A stretch of DNA of 52,128 nt from UBA2093 sp044340485 (GCA_044340485.1 JBIITN010000013.1:1-52128); one strand, 5' to 3'; positions 8,663-17,920 are shown, counted from the first letter of the stretch. Numbers and translations: made by a program. The notes: generated from the sequence alone by a model not told the origin.

Positions 8663-9870
8663 GGAGCTATTGTCTCCACTCGCTCAAATGATGCGAGGCC
8701 AAAAGCTTCTGCCCCACCGTTTGCTTCAATGGCACTCTTCGCAAGCCCCTCTTGAACAAGTTCAGCGTGCGCGGTGGCGTCGTCGATGTCCGCGAGGAAG
8801 GTTGAATCACCATCAATACGTGTCTCACGAAGGGCTGCAATGAGCTCTGCTGTGTATGACGGGAATGCATATGGTTGGAACCCAATACGTTCTGAGCCCC
8901 ACTCACTATTTTGAATAGCACCAGTTGGTTCATATTCATCCAACACATAATGAGTCAGTGCGCGTTCAATGGCGGGAAGTGGTTGTGGCAGATACCCGCC
9001 TTCGGACAACTGTGTCGCAGCAGCTGAACGGTCTGCGGTAATTGCAAGTTGTGCTGACGCCAACGCATTGACAAGTCCCTGAGCCGAGTCGGTCTTTGCC
9101 ACAAAATCTTCAGAGACAACCGTGACACAGCACGCGTGATCACGCCAGACGTCGCCAGTGAAACGCAGGATCTTGCCCGCTTCACTGGTCTCTGCCAATG
9201 CATTAAACGGATCGGCAACAATAAATGCGGCGATAGAGCCAGATACGAGGGCTGGAACCATGTCCGATGGTGGCAACACAATCAACTTCGTAGTCTTATC
9301 TGCCTTTGATGCATCGCCTTGCAGGATTGGCTCAATTCCATTTGCTCGCAGCAACTTCTGCAACACAACGTTATGAATGCTCCACCAAAATGGAATTGCA
9401 ACCGTCTCGCCCGCGAGATCAGCGACGGAGTTAATGCGCTCAGCAGCGGTTAAGGCCGATCCGTTGGTGTGATTCCACGCCACTACCTTCATTGGTAGTT
9501 GTGCGCCGAACCGCAGTTGTACAGCAAGTGGCATCAACATGTGCACCACATCTACTGATCCCCCTTGGAAGGCTTCAACAAGGTCGGCCCACGAACGAAA
9601 CATCACAGGGTCAGACGGGGTGAACCCTTCATTTACTAGAGCACCGTTTGCGTGTGCGATAAGCAGTGGTGACGCGTCGGTGATAGGTAGATAACCGATC
9701 GACAAAGATCCAAGTGATGCAACTCCTCCCGCTGCTGCCGTGGTGTCAGACGATGAAGATCCTCCACCGCAGGCTGCGAGAAAACTTGATCCGCCCGCAA
9801 CAGCAAGGCCGGTTAATCCGGCCACTCGTAAAAAGTCACGTCGATTTGGAGTAGGTGATGAGAGCAACAT
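8659..9870 (-). CDS. ABC transporter substrate-binding lipoprotein (NMT1/SsuA-like)
   Basis: This 403-residue protein captures the ligand outside the cell. It has a twin-arginine signal (RRDFLRVAG, residues 10-18) and a lipobox LAAC with Cys34, so it is probably folded before export and lipid-anchored. The body matches the NMT1/THI5-like family: LSIGYLPITDASPLLIA at the first strand, then FQGGSVDVVHM and the hinge region near IAAFIVADPFN. Family members bind taurine, alkanesulfonates, nitrate or pyrimidine precursors. The desulfurisation-like flavoprotein in the same operon suggests an organosulfur ligand, which is inference. Confidence 0.85.
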   Translation of the reverse strand: MLLSSPTPNRRDFLRVAGLTGLAVAGGSSFLAACGGGSSSSDTTAAAGGVASLGSLSIGYLPITDASPLLIAHANGALVNEGFTPSDPVMFRSWADLVEAFQGGSVDVVHMLMPLAVQLRFGAQLPMKVVAWNHTNGSALTAAERINSVADLAGETVAIPFWWSIHNVVLQKLLRANGIEPILQGDASKADKTTKLIVLPPSDMVPALVSGSIAAFIVADPFNALAETSEAGKILRFTGDVWRDHACCVTVVSEDFVAKTDSAQGLVNALASAQLAITADRSAAATQLSEGGYLPQPLPAIERALTHYVLDEYEPTGAIQNSEWGSERIGFQPYAFPSYTAELIAALRETRIDGDSTFLADIDDATAHAELVQEGLAKSAIEANGGAEAFGLASFERVETIAP

Positions 9871-9905
9871 GGCTGAAACTTTCTGTGTAAGAAAAAGAGA
9901 TGTAG

Positions 9906-10658
9906 TTAGTTTGTTGATGCGAAGAATTGACTTTCAATCTCCGCTCGAACAGAACTGTGTGTGACTTGGTCACGATCGCGAACATCGGACGTCCAAATTT
10001 TGAGAGATCCACTGTCGCTGGAAAGAAGTGCAATGCGATCTGCGACGTACAGTGCTTCAGAGAGATCGTGTGTCACAAGAAGCACCGTCGGTGCAAGATC
10101 GTGACGATGTTCCACTAACCACTCCTGTAGTGCTGCACGTGTTGCAACGTCGAGAGCAGAAAAGGGTTCATCAAGAAGCAAGACGTCTGGCTCTGCTGCA
10201 ACTGCACGCGCTATCGCAACGCGCTGCTGTTGACCGCCAGACAACTCATGCGGACGACGATGTGCAAACTCGGCAATGCCGAGGACATCCATGATTTCTT
10301 CTGCACGACGACGGCGCGATGTCTTTGCACGAAGTCGTGATGGATGATTGCGCAAACGTAAACTCAGCGCAACATTGTCGACAGCCGACAACCATGGGAA
10401 TAGTTGTGCCGTTTGAAACACTGTCGCAGTGCGTAATTCGCCATGTCGACCTTGTGAACGATGAATTGCGCCTCCCGATGGTGTGAGCAACCCAGACAGC
10501 GTCCCTACCAATGTGCTTTTGCCAGAACCACTCTTTCCAACAAGGGCGAGTGTTTCTCCGTGAAGGACGTCAATGCTGATCCCCCGAAGAATTTCAACCT
10601 GTGGTTGACCAAGCGAGACCGACAGATCGTCTATGCGGAATACTGCTGAAGTTCCCAT
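9906..10658 (-). CDS. ABC transporter ATPase, nitrate/sulfonate/taurine type
   Basis: This 250-residue ATPase powers the importer. Walker A is GKSGSGKST (about 41-49), the Q-loop lies in FQTAQLFPW, the signature is LSGGQQQR (about 138-145), Walker B is VLLLDEP and the switch His lies in LLVTHD. Length fits the SsuB/TauB class. It begins inside the last codons of the flavoprotein gene (28-base overlap) and is followed after 35 bases by the binding-protein gene. The order ATPase, binding protein, permease is complete, so the importer should be functional. Confidence 0.9.
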   Translation of the reverse strand: MGTSAVFRIDDLSVSLGQPQVEILRGISIDVLHGETLALVGKSGSGKSTLVGTLSGLLTPSGGAIHRSQGRHGELRTATVFQTAQLFPWLSAVDNVALSLRLRNHPSRLRAKTSRRRRAEEIMDVLGIAEFAHRRPHELSGGQQQRVAIARAVAAEPDVLLLDEPFSALDVATRAALQEWLVEHRHDLAPTVLLVTHDLSEALYVADRIALLSSDSGSLKIWTSDVRDRDQVTHSSVRAEIESQFFASTN

Positions 10659-11704
10659 TGCAATTGCGCCTCTGTTGGTGATTGGACTGGAAGAAATAGG
10701 GCTTCGCGAACGCGTCGCGCTGTCGGTGTTTTTGCCCCATACGCCTGACCGCCGCGAATAGCAAGCTCTAGCTGTGTGGCAGCTGTTGCGAGATGTGCAG
10801 CATCAAGACGCATCTTCACTACGTGGTGTCGCGAATCTCCGGTTCGATGGTCGAGCCACAGGGACACTTGCTCTACTTCATTACTGACGCGAGCAAGGTC
10901 CGCACGACGATCCGCAAGTGGTTCAGCAAGAGATGATGCAACACCGGTTAATTCGTGGATCGCTGATAAAGATGCGGCGGCAAGCCCTACACAAAAAGCA
11001 CTCTGAAACGTCAAAAATGTTGGTCGCACTGCTTTTACGAATGTGTTGAAGTCAACATCGAATACACGGTGTGGTTCAACTACAACATTTTCCAACCGCA
11101 CGGCACCCGACTTCGACGCATCAAGAGCTAACAAGCCCTCGGCGGGCAAGACTTCAACACCGTCTTGATCAAGATCAAAAGCGACTATCCGTCGTTGTTC
11201 GTCGAACAACATGCCCGTGACTACGACTGCATTGTCATACAAGTTGCTTGCCCACGAAATGAAACCGTTCGCTCGCAATGTGCCGTCGTTTTCCTTCGTC
11301 AAAGTGACGGTCAATTCGTTTTGTCCGGTTGCTGCGCGAAATGTGGCAGCCATTGCAGTGGACCCGGGACGTTCACCCGTACGCACAGCGTTGGCCAGAT
11401 CAACATTTGGTTCGCCACCATGGCGGACCAAGTACTCCACCGTCATTCGATGCGCCCACGCACTAAATGCGGTTGTCATACATGCACCCGCAAGTTCAGC
11501 AAGGATGCGTACCTGATCAAGATGCGTTCCGTGTGAATCAGCAACACCGAGGTCTAAAACTCCAGATTCTGCAAGTTCGCGCAGAATAGGTCGCCGATCT
11601 GCAGTGGAATCGCAATCCACTGAAACTGCTAACTCCGCTACACGATCAAGCACGTCTGCCGACACGCTGTGTCGTGCGGAAAATACATTTGCGCTACTAC
11701 TCAT
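10631..11704 (-). CDS. Acyl-CoA dehydrogenase-like flavoprotein (DszC/SfnB-like)
   Basis: This is a 357-residue protein with the acyl-CoA dehydrogenase fold. It has an N-terminal helical domain, a central β-domain (FISWASNLYDNAVVV around residue 153) and a C-terminal helical bundle. It is shorter than true acyl-CoA dehydrogenases (about 380) and lies in an operon with a sulfonate-type ABC importer, which suggests the branch of flavin-dependent monooxygenases such as DszC or SfnB rather than β-oxidation. Such enzymes need reduced flavin from a separate reductase; none is encoded in the operon. It overlaps its neighbours on both sides (8 and 28 bases). The substrate is unknown. Confidence 0.7.
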   Translation of the reverse strand: MSSSANVFSARHSVSADVLDRVAELAVSVDCDSTADRRPILRELAESGVLDLGVADSHGTHLDQVRILAELAGACMTTAFSAWAHRMTVEYLVRHGGEPNVDLANAVRTGERPGSTAMAATFRAATGQNELTVTLTKENDGTLRANGFISWASNLYDNAVVVTGMLFDEQRRIVAFDLDQDGVEVLPAEGLLALDASKSGAVRLENVVVEPHRVFDVDFNTFVKAVRPTFLTFQSAFCVGLAAASLSAIHELTGVASSLAEPLADRRADLARVSNEVEQVSLWLDHRTGDSRHHVVKMRLDAAHLATAATQLELAIRGGQAYGAKTPTARRVREALFLPVQSPTEAQLQWELQQYSA

Positions 11705-12227
11705 TGCTTTTCACAAATGAGTTGTCAAGCTTGTGTAAACGATCAATTGGTGTGCTCACTACTTCGCGAGCGCGCACAACTGCTGCTTCATCGGGCGCAT
11801 CGTAGAAACACAGGCACTTCATCATGTCTTCGCGCACGTACGTACGTTGAAACGTCGTCTCAGGAACTTGCGCATACAACGGAGACTTTTCTTTCTTGCG
11901 TGCCAAGTACTGGTCCATCGTGATGCCGGCAGGAATGTCCCACTCCACGAGATACCCCGACGCCGGACGCGTTGCCTTGACTTGTTCCAAGTCGGCGCCA
12001 ACCAAACGCACGGGAGCAAGTTCGCTTGCAGCAATTGATGCCGCGCCCAAGGCGCCCGCCACCTTGGCTGAGTCTTGTGCTTCCACGATCACGAATGCCT
12101 GGCTTTTGTCAGCTGTGACCTGCACTTCAATGACCTCGCCGCCACCTGACTGCACTGCGGTGTGGACCGCGGCCAATACCGCATCGACATCTCCTGATGG
12201 GCTGATTTCCGTGAGAAATAGAGGCAT
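11697..12227 (-). CDS. DUF4242 (SCO4226-like) protein, two-part
   Basis: This is a 176-residue soluble protein. The C-terminal half (about 92-170) is a DUF4242 ferredoxin-like domain, with YLVEWDIPAG at the start, MKCLCFYDAPDEAAV in the middle and a final REVVSTPIDRLHKL helix. Some family members, such as SCO4226, bind nickel. The N-terminal half (1-88) has a similar β-α-β outline and may be a degenerate copy. An AGGAG site precedes the ATG. It is the first gene of the flavoprotein/ABC operon. A role as a small ligand-handling or metal-binding subunit is possible but unproven. Confidence 0.7.
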   Translation of the reverse strand: MPLFLTEISPSGDVDAVLAAVHTAVQSGGGEVIEVQVTADKSQAFVIVEAQDSAKVAGALGAASIAASELAPVRLVGADLEQVKATRPASGYLVEWDIPAGITMDQYLARKKEKSPLYAQVPETTFQRTYVREDMMKCLCFYDAPDEAAVVRAREVVSTPIDRLHKLDNSFVKSNE

Positions 12228-12285
12228 GTGGTGACTCCTGTGATTCGAGGGGCCAGGGCTTTCCTGGTCCCGTATGGCATTAAAT

Positions 12286-12304
12286 GTTGACCCTAGCGGT
12301 CAAC
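12286..12304. promoter_or_regulatory. Perfect inverted repeat, candidate operator
   Basis: GTTGACC and GGTCAAC are separated by CTAGC, giving a perfect 7-5-7 inverted repeat. It lies 59 bases upstream of the DUF4242 operon start and 232 bases upstream of amt, in the divergent intergenic region. Its size suits a dimeric regulator. I infer that it controls the minus-strand operon. A second, imperfect repeat (GGCCAGG/CCTGGTCC) lies at 12251-12270. Confidence 0.45.
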
Positions 12305-12360
12305 AATACAAAACCTGACAAATTACGTCAACTTTGTCGTGAATTTTTCCCTACGAATCC

Positions 12361-12398
12361 TTCACGGTTTGGAAACACAAGGGTGACGGTCGAGAAAT
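12361..12398 (+). promoter_or_regulatory. GlnR-type nitrogen box upstream of amt
   Basis: Four 5-base elements at constant 6-base spacing are visible: TTCAC, GAAAC, GTGAC and GAAAT, starting at 12361, 12372, 12383 and 12394. This follows the actinobacterial GlnR pattern of alternating GTNAC and GAAAC half sites with 6-base gaps. It ends 119 bases before the amt start, a normal position for GlnR activation under nitrogen limitation. The regulator itself is not in the window. Confidence 0.65.
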
Positions 12399-12517
12399 CT
12401 CTCCCCCGTACCTTTCCATGCAGTTGAGTCAGCGTCGCCTCAACGACCTCGACACATTTCCGCCTCAACGTGGCGATGTGTCGGATCACGACATCTTCCA
12501 CCTCTCAAGGAGTACCC

Positions 12518-13894
12518 ATGAAGAAATTGGCAATAGCAGTAACAACGGGCGCGCTGGGGGTGATTCTGCTCGGAGCGTCCCCCGTATCTGCAGAAGAGGC
12601 AACGCCGATTCCATTAGATGACACTCAGATGATTCTGGACAACACGTTCATTTTCATCGCCGCCATTTTGGTGTTATTCATGCAGGCTGGATTTGCTCTG
12701 TTAGCAGCGGGACTCACTTCGGCGAAAAACGTTGGCAACATGATGATGAAGAACATGATGGACATGGTCATCGGAATTCTCGTTTTTGCATTAGTTGGCT
12801 ACCACATCGCATACAGCGGTAAAGACATCTTTGGTTTTGAGTGGTTATGGGGCGGATACTCCGATGCGCCTACTACCGACTATTCATTAATGCTCCCCGT
12901 TGACTTCTTCTTCCAGGCAGCATTCGCAGCGGCAGCAGCAACAATCGTTGCTGGAGCAATGGCTGGTCGTACACAGTTCAAGGGTTATCTCTTGTACACA
13001 GTGGTCATCACTGGTTTGATTTACCCAATTGTTGTGAACTGGCAGTGGGGCGGCGGTTGGTTGAACCAATTAGGTTTCCAAGACTTCGCAGGATCCACAG
13101 TTGTTCACTCAGTTGGTGGCTGGGCTGCGTTAATGGGTGCAATCATTGTTGGACCTCGTATTGGCAAATTCGGTCCCGACGGCAAACCACGCGCTATCCC
13201 CGCACACAACATCATCATGGCAATCACTGGTGTTTTCATCTTGTTTGTTGGTTGGTTCGGATTTAACCCCGGTTCACAACTTGCAGCAGACATCGAAGTA
13301 CCACGTATTGCAGTGAACACAATGCTTGCAGGTGCAGCAGGTGGTATCTCCGCGATGATCGTGAGCTGGATGAAGTTCAAGAAACCAGACGTGTCGTTCG
13401 CTGGAAACGGAGTTCTTGGTGGACTTGTTTCGATTACAGCAGGTGCATGGGCACTTGACGGATACATGTCAATTGTCGCCGGCCTCATTGGTGGCGTCAT
13501 CGTGACATTCTCTGTTCTTCTTCTTGATCGTCTCCGTATTGACGATCCTGTAGGCGCAGTGTCTGTTCACGGTGTGTGTGGTGCATGGGGAACATTGGCT
13601 GTTGGCCTCTTTGCTAATGGCGATGCTCCATTCCTCGACGAAGGTTCCGATGGACTCTTCTTTGGCGGTGGCGGTGAGTTGCTGTGGAATCAATTCGTTG
13701 GGGTTGTGTCTGTTGCGGCATTTGTCATCATCACCACCGGAATTATGTTCACCATCATTAAGAAAGTCGGACTCCTACGAGTAACCGAAGAAGAAGAAAT
13801 GGCAGGATTGGATGTCAGTGAACACGGTGTTGCCGGCTACGGCCCCGACGTGTTGCCATCACTGATGGGTTCTTCCATGGGAGGTAAGTCATGA
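12518..13894 (+). CDS. amt: Ammonium transporter Amt
   Basis: This is a 458-residue membrane channel for ammonium uptake. After a signal peptide (about 1-25) come about eleven helices. The Amt signature DFAGSTVVHSVGGW holds the conserved pore Asp and the first of the twin histidines; the second is in VSVHGVCGAWGT. The ATG at 12518 is chosen because AAGGAG precedes it and it begins the signal peptide; an in-frame upstream ATG at 12470 lacks one. The gene overlaps glnK by four bases (ATGA). A GlnR-type box upstream predicts induction when nitrogen is short. Confidence 0.95.
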   Translation: MKKLAIAVTTGALGVILLGASPVSAEEATPIPLDDTQMILDNTFIFIAAILVLFMQAGFALLAAGLTSAKNVGNMMMKNMMDMVIGILVFALVGYHIAYSGKDIFGFEWLWGGYSDAPTTDYSLMLPVDFFFQAAFAAAAATIVAGAMAGRTQFKGYLLYTVVITGLIYPIVVNWQWGGGWLNQLGFQDFAGSTVVHSVGGWAALMGAIIVGPRIGKFGPDGKPRAIPAHNIIMAITGVFILFVGWFGFNPGSQLAADIEVPRIAVNTMLAGAAGGISAMIVSWMKFKKPDVSFAGNGVLGGLVSITAGAWALDGYMSIVAGLIGGVIVTFSVLLLDRLRIDDPVGAVSVHGVCGAWGTLAVGLFANGDAPFLDEGSDGLFFGGGGELLWNQFVGVVSVAAFVIITTGIMFTIIKKVGLLRVTEEEEMAGLDVSEHGVAGYGPDVLPSLMGSSMGGKS

Positions 13895-14229
13895 AAGCAA
13901 TAACTGCAATCGTCAAGCCGTTCAAGTTGGATGAGGTGAAAGAAGCTCTGCGTACAGCAGGCGTACAAGGACTCACAGTGTCTGAAGTACGCGGCTACGG
14001 GCGCCAGGGTGGTCACACCGAGACCTACCGCGGCTCTGAGTACCAAGTGGAGTTCATTCCAAAGGTGCGACTCGACGTCGTTGTTGATGACGCCGATGTA
14101 GACCGAGTTGTCGAAGCAATCAAGTCTGCCGCGGCAACAGGTTCCATCGGTGATGGAAAGATCTGGGTCACAACAGTGGATCGTCTTGTCCGTATCCGTA
14201 CCGGTGAAGAAGGAACGTCTGCCATCTAA
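13891..14229 (+). CDS. glnK: PII signal protein GlnK/GlnB
   Basis: This is a 112-residue PII trimer subunit that senses ATP/ADP, 2-oxoglutarate and modification state and blocks Amt when nitrogen is sufficient. The T-loop contains Tyr51 (RGSEYQVEF), the usual site of uridylylation, or adenylylation in actinobacteria. The B-loop is TGSIGDGKIWV and the C-loop VRIRTGE. It is coupled to amt by a 4-base overlap, which marks it as the GlnK type. A strong hairpin terminator follows. Confidence 0.95.
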   Translation: MKAITAIVKPFKLDEVKEALRTAGVQGLTVSEVRGYGRQGGHTETYRGSEYQVEFIPKVRLDVVVDDADVDRVVEAIKSAAATGSIGDGKIWVTTVDRLVRIRTGEEGTSAI

Positions 14230-14254
14230 GTAGATTTCCCAATCACATCACAGC

Positions 14255-14292
14255 AAAACCCCTGGGTGGACACGTGTTCCCTCAGGGGTTTT
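14255..14292. terminator. Bidirectional terminator between glnK and glcF
   Basis: AAAACCCCTG at 14255-14264 pairs perfectly with CAGGGGTTTT at 14283-14292. Each arm provides a T-run in one direction, so it can end both glnK (plus) and the glc operon (minus). The 18-base loop contains a smaller CACGTG-centred palindrome. Confidence 0.85.
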
Positions 14293-14310
14293 GTTATGCG
14301 AGACAACGAA

Positions 14311-15471
14311 TCACAAACCGCGTTCGCCTTGCAATGCGCGATCAATGAGTTGCACAGGGTGAATCACCGCAACGCCAACAGCAGCGAGATGCATTGAACA
14401 TCCGGGGTTAGCGCTAGCTACAACATCTGGCAGTGCACGCATAATAGATTCCACTTTTCGTTGTCGAATCTTGCCTGCCATCTCTGGTTCGAGAACAGAA
14501 TACGCGCCGCCTGCTCCACAACACATTCCATCATCGTCTAGTTCAACGAGGTTGCTCACAAATGGGCGCAGCACTGTGCGAGTGGCTTCGTGTACACGTT
14601 GCACATGGCGCAAGTGACACGGATCTTGAATTGCCACGCGAGCTTCAATAGGCGACACTCTCGGCAGTTTGTCGACATGTTTGGCGAGAAATTCCTGCAC
14701 ATCAAACACTCGCGCAGAAAACTCTCGTGCTTCTTTCGTGCCAAGCAGATGACCATAATCCTTCATTGCAGCACCACAACCGGCGGAATCAACAATGATT
14801 GGCATATCCGGCGCAAGTGAAGCCATCATATTTTCCGCGAATGAACGCGTGGAATCCAACATCCCGGCATGTGAGTGCAACGCGCCACAGCACGGTGCCA
14901 CATCGCCCGTTGGTGTCACACCAAACCCCGCCACTTCGAGGACTCGTTGCGCAGCGTGGTGCACCTCTCGTTGCCATGCGTCCATCACACAACCGGTGAA
15001 GAGATACACATCGCGACCCGATGATTTCAGCGGTTCTTGACGAAGTGGAATGCGCACACTCAACCCGAAACGTTTTGGCACAAGATGCAAACGCTGTGCG
15101 ATACCGATGAGCACTGAACCACCCCGTAACAACTTTGGGCGTGATAGCGGAATGTATGCAAGGCGTTGCCACCAAGGAGTTGACCTCTTGGTTTCCGCCA
15201 ACGTATGACGCGTCGCCTCCATCAAACGACCGTATGGCACAACAGATGGGCACGCGGGCTCACAGGCACGACATTGCACACACGTTTCAAAAGACCGCAT
15301 CACTTCATCGGTGAGTGGTGCGTTTTCCAGTTGCACTTGACGCATTAATGCAATGCGACCTCGAGGAGAAAACGTCTCATCTCCCGTCACTCGGTATGTA
15401 GGACACGACGATAAACACAGTCCACACTGCACGCAGGCATTCAGTTCATCATCATTGATGTGCAGATCCAT
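14311..15471 (-). CDS. glcF: Glycolate oxidase iron-sulfur subunit GlcF
   Basis: This 386-residue subunit carries electrons from the flavin subunits of glycolate oxidase to the quinone pool. Two 4Fe-4S motifs are visible: Cys13, Cys16, Cys19, Cys23 (CVQCGLCLSSCP) and CVQCRACEPACP at about 63-74. Two cysteine-rich CCG domains follow (CCGALHSHAG and CCGAGGAYS). The ATG at 15471 is used because GGAGAG lies 5 bases upstream and it overlaps the glcE stop by one base; a GTG at 15483 is the alternative. It is the last gene of the operon. Confidence 0.92.
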   Translation of the reverse strand: MDLHINDDELNACVQCGLCLSSCPTYRVTGDETFSPRGRIALMRQVQLENAPLTDEVMRSFETCVQCRACEPACPSVVPYGRLMEATRHTLAETKRSTPWWQRLAYIPLSRPKLLRGGSVLIGIAQRLHLVPKRFGLSVRIPLRQEPLKSSGRDVYLFTGCVMDAWQREVHHAAQRVLEVAGFGVTPTGDVAPCCGALHSHAGMLDSTRSFAENMMASLAPDMPIIVDSAGCGAAMKDYGHLLGTKEAREFSARVFDVQEFLAKHVDKLPRVSPIEARVAIQDPCHLRHVQRVHEATRTVLRPFVSNLVELDDDGMCCGAGGAYSVLEPEMAGKIRQRKVESIMRALPDVVASANPGCSMHLAAVGVAVIHPVQLIDRALQGERGL

Positions 15472-16400
15472 CACACTCTCCACGCGCAGCGGCCGGGATT
15501 TAATCGAGCGGTCGGATCAAAGTTTGTTTTCAACCGTTCACTCACCTGACGTACTGCGTCAGATACGTCGCGTCGCGGTTGAGGCTTCTCTGCATACACA
15601 ACGCCCACTCCTATTGATGCGACAAATAGTCCCATGTCAAAGCGGTTTAATGTTCGAAGATCTGACGGGGCTAATGACCATCGATGTTGCGGTAGTTCAG
15701 GTGGGCCTTCCGATTCAAGGAAGCGACCAAGATGACTGAGATCGTGCAATTGATCGGCAACGTCAACTGCGTGTCCTTCAAGTAACACATACGTCGTTGA
15801 TCCGTTCCAAAGAATCGCACCAGGCCGCAAAATCACATCTCGTATGTCAAACGGGTCAACCCCACTCGCCTCATACCACTGCGACACCGCTGGTATCGGA
15901 TTTGTGCGCAAGATGACCTCAGCGATACAGCCGAGTGTCCCCAATGAACCCACCATGATGCGGGGGATGTCAAAGCCCGTCACATTTTTTACTGTGGGGC
16001 CACCGCCGCGAATCAATTTCCCTTCGCCAGACACGTACCGCACTTCAAGAAGAGACGTGCGCACCATGCCTTTGCCGAGCACCGCGACATCATTTTCTCC
16101 CACCGCCAATGCTCCACCAACGGTGCCACCCCGATTGGGTAATGCGCTTCGTTGTCCTTGTGCAGCTAGTGCTTCATCTAATTCAGACACTGTTGTACCG
16201 GCACGGACAATCACAATCATTTCATCTGGTTGAAAATCAACAACACCAGAAGGAGCTTTCAGCACTCGTGTGCCCTTTGCAAGTGTGCCGCCGCGTGTCC
16301 AACGAGTGCGACCACCTTCAATAGCAATTGGTCCGCTCTCGCCCACTTCAACGGCGAACTCGGTCAACACTTTGTCTGACGTGAGAAGAGGAGCGGTCAT
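15471..16400 (-). CDS. glcE: Glycolate oxidase FAD-binding subunit GlcE
   Basis: This is a 309-residue FAD-binding subunit. It has the PCMH-type FAD domain: FQPDEMIVIVRAGTTVSELD (about 58-77), NRGGTVGGALAVGEN and VKNVTGFDIPRIMVGSLGTLG. The C-terminus ends with TARLNPGR, typical of GlcE. The ATG at 16400 is preceded by AAGGAG at 7 bases and overlaps the glcD stop in ATGA; a GTG two codons upstream is too close to that site. Sequence is shorter than E. coli GlcE but complete. Confidence 0.92.
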   Translation of the reverse strand: MTAPLLTSDKVLTEFAVEVGESGPIAIEGGRTRWTRGGTLAKGTRVLKAPSGVVDFQPDEMIVIVRAGTTVSELDEALAAQGQRSALPNRGGTVGGALAVGENDVAVLGKGMVRTSLLEVRYVSGEGKLIRGGGPTVKNVTGFDIPRIMVGSLGTLGCIAEVILRTNPIPAVSQWYEASGVDPFDIRDVILRPGAILWNGSTTYVLLEGHAVDVADQLHDLSHLGRFLESEGPPELPQHRWSLAPSDLRTLNRFDMGLFVASIGVGVVYAEKPQPRRDVSDAVRQVSERLKTNFDPTARLNPGRCAWRV

Positions 16401-17920
16401 ACCCACACTCCTTTTGGAACATCAGTCAGCATTTGAATGTCGGCACAACTGTGTCCGGTTGGCAACACCTTGCCAGGATTCGCGCGACACTGCGGGTCAA
16501 ATGAGCGCCGTAAGCGATTTTGGTGATCAAGATCGTCGTCGGTGAATAGCTTCGACATGTACGCCTGTTTTTCCACGCCAATACCGTGCTCGCCCGACAA
16601 CACGCCCCCAGCTTCAAGAGACGCGGCAACAATATCTGCACCTGCCGCATGGACGCGATCGATCGCACCAGGCTCACGTGCATCAAACAGCAATAACGGA
16701 TGCAAATTGCCATCACCTGCATGGAAAACATTCATGACCTGTAGCCCGTGCTTTTCGGCAATTGTGTATGTCTGGGCTAAAACATCTGCCAGTTTTGAAC
16801 GCGGAACCACGGTGTCGTGCAAGTAATAATCCGGAGCAATCTGTGCAACAGCACCAAAGGCGGTCTTACGGCCCTTCCACAACAGTGCGCGTTCCACATC
16901 ATCTTGTGCAAGACGCACCTCTGTTGCGCCCTGTTCACGCCCTATTCGTGCAATCGCTTCGGCATCTACTTCAACCCCGGCAGATAATCCGTCGACTTCT
17001 GCCAAAAGAATCGCAGCCACGTCTGTGGGGTAACCAGCATGCACATAATTTTCAGCGGCTTGCGTAATGAGCTGGTCCATCACTTCCATTGCGGCCGGAA
17101 CAATGCCTGCTGCAATCACCGCACTGACGGTGTTCGCCGCATGACGCACATCGTCAAATGACATCAACAACGTGCGCACTGCTGGGGCATTCTTTGTGAT
17201 GCGTGCAGCAATGCGTGTGGCAATACCTAATGTTCCCTCGCCGCCGATGAACGCGCCACGTAAGTCGTAGCCAAGTGGTTCTGCATCGAGCCCACCAAGT
17301 GTGGCAATTTCACCATCGGGCAACACAACTTCCATTGCCACAATGTGCGCGTTTGTTATTCCGTACGCAAGACAGTGTGGTCCACCTGAATTGTTTGCGA
17401 CATTCCCACCAATGGTGCACACCTGTTGACTAGAGGGATCAGGTGCAAAGTGAAAACCTTTGGGCTGTAAATACTTGGTGAGATCCAAATTCACAACACC
17501 TGGTTCGACCCATACGATTCGCGTATCAAAATCGATGTCGAGTATGCGATTCATTCGTGCAAGTGAGATAACAACGGGTGCACCCAGCGGAATCGCGCCG
17601 CCAGCCAGTCCTGTCCCAGCTCCTCGGGGCACTACTGCACGATCGTGTTTTACTGCGATCTGCACAATGCCTTGTACTTCACGCGTATTCAGTGGAAAAC
17701 AAATTGGTCCTGCTACTCCATTGTCAAACAGAGATGCGTCACGGCGTAATAACGCGCGCTCAGCTCCGTCTGTACGAACACGATCTTCTCCAAGAAGTGC
17801 TACTAGATCGTCATACAGCGCTTGGTCGATTGCATCAGGCAAGACAACGTTGTGTTTGTGGTGACGTGACACCACTGAACGAATTCGGTGGGCAAATAAT
17901 GACCGCGCTGAAGTGCTCAC
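16397..17920 (-). CDS. glcD: Glycolate oxidase catalytic subunit GlcD
   Basis: This 507-residue FAD enzyme oxidises glycolate (or D-lactate) to glyoxylate. The FAD-binding segment includes VVPRGAGTGLAGGAIPLGAP (about 95-114), IGGNVANNSGGPHCLAYG and GGEGTLGIATRI. The C-terminal cap has NVFHAGDGNLHPLL and SGEHGIGVEK, typical of GlcD. Its GTG start overlaps the glcG stop by four bases. Neighbours glcE, glcF, glcG and glcB make glycolate the likely substrate. Confidence 0.93.
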   Translation of the reverse strand: MSTSARSLFAHRIRSVVSRHHKHNVVLPDAIDQALYDDLVALLGEDRVRTDGAERALLRRDASLFDNGVAGPICFPLNTREVQGIVQIAVKHDRAVVPRGAGTGLAGGAIPLGAPVVISLARMNRILDIDFDTRIVWVEPGVVNLDLTKYLQPKGFHFAPDPSSQQVCTIGGNVANNSGGPHCLAYGITNAHIVAMEVVLPDGEIATLGGLDAEPLGYDLRGAFIGGEGTLGIATRIAARITKNAPAVRTLLMSFDDVRHAANTVSAVIAAGIVPAAMEVMDQLITQAAENYVHAGYPTDVAAILLAEVDGLSAGVEVDAEAIARIGREQGATEVRLAQDDVERALLWKGRKTAFGAVAQIAPDYYLHDTVVPRSKLADVLAQTYTIAEKHGLQVMNVFHAGDGNLHPLLLFDAREPGAIDRVHAAGADIVAASLEAGGVLSGEHGIGVEKQAYMSKLFTDDDLDHQNRLRRSFDPQCRANPGKVLPTGHSCADIQMLTDVPKGVWV

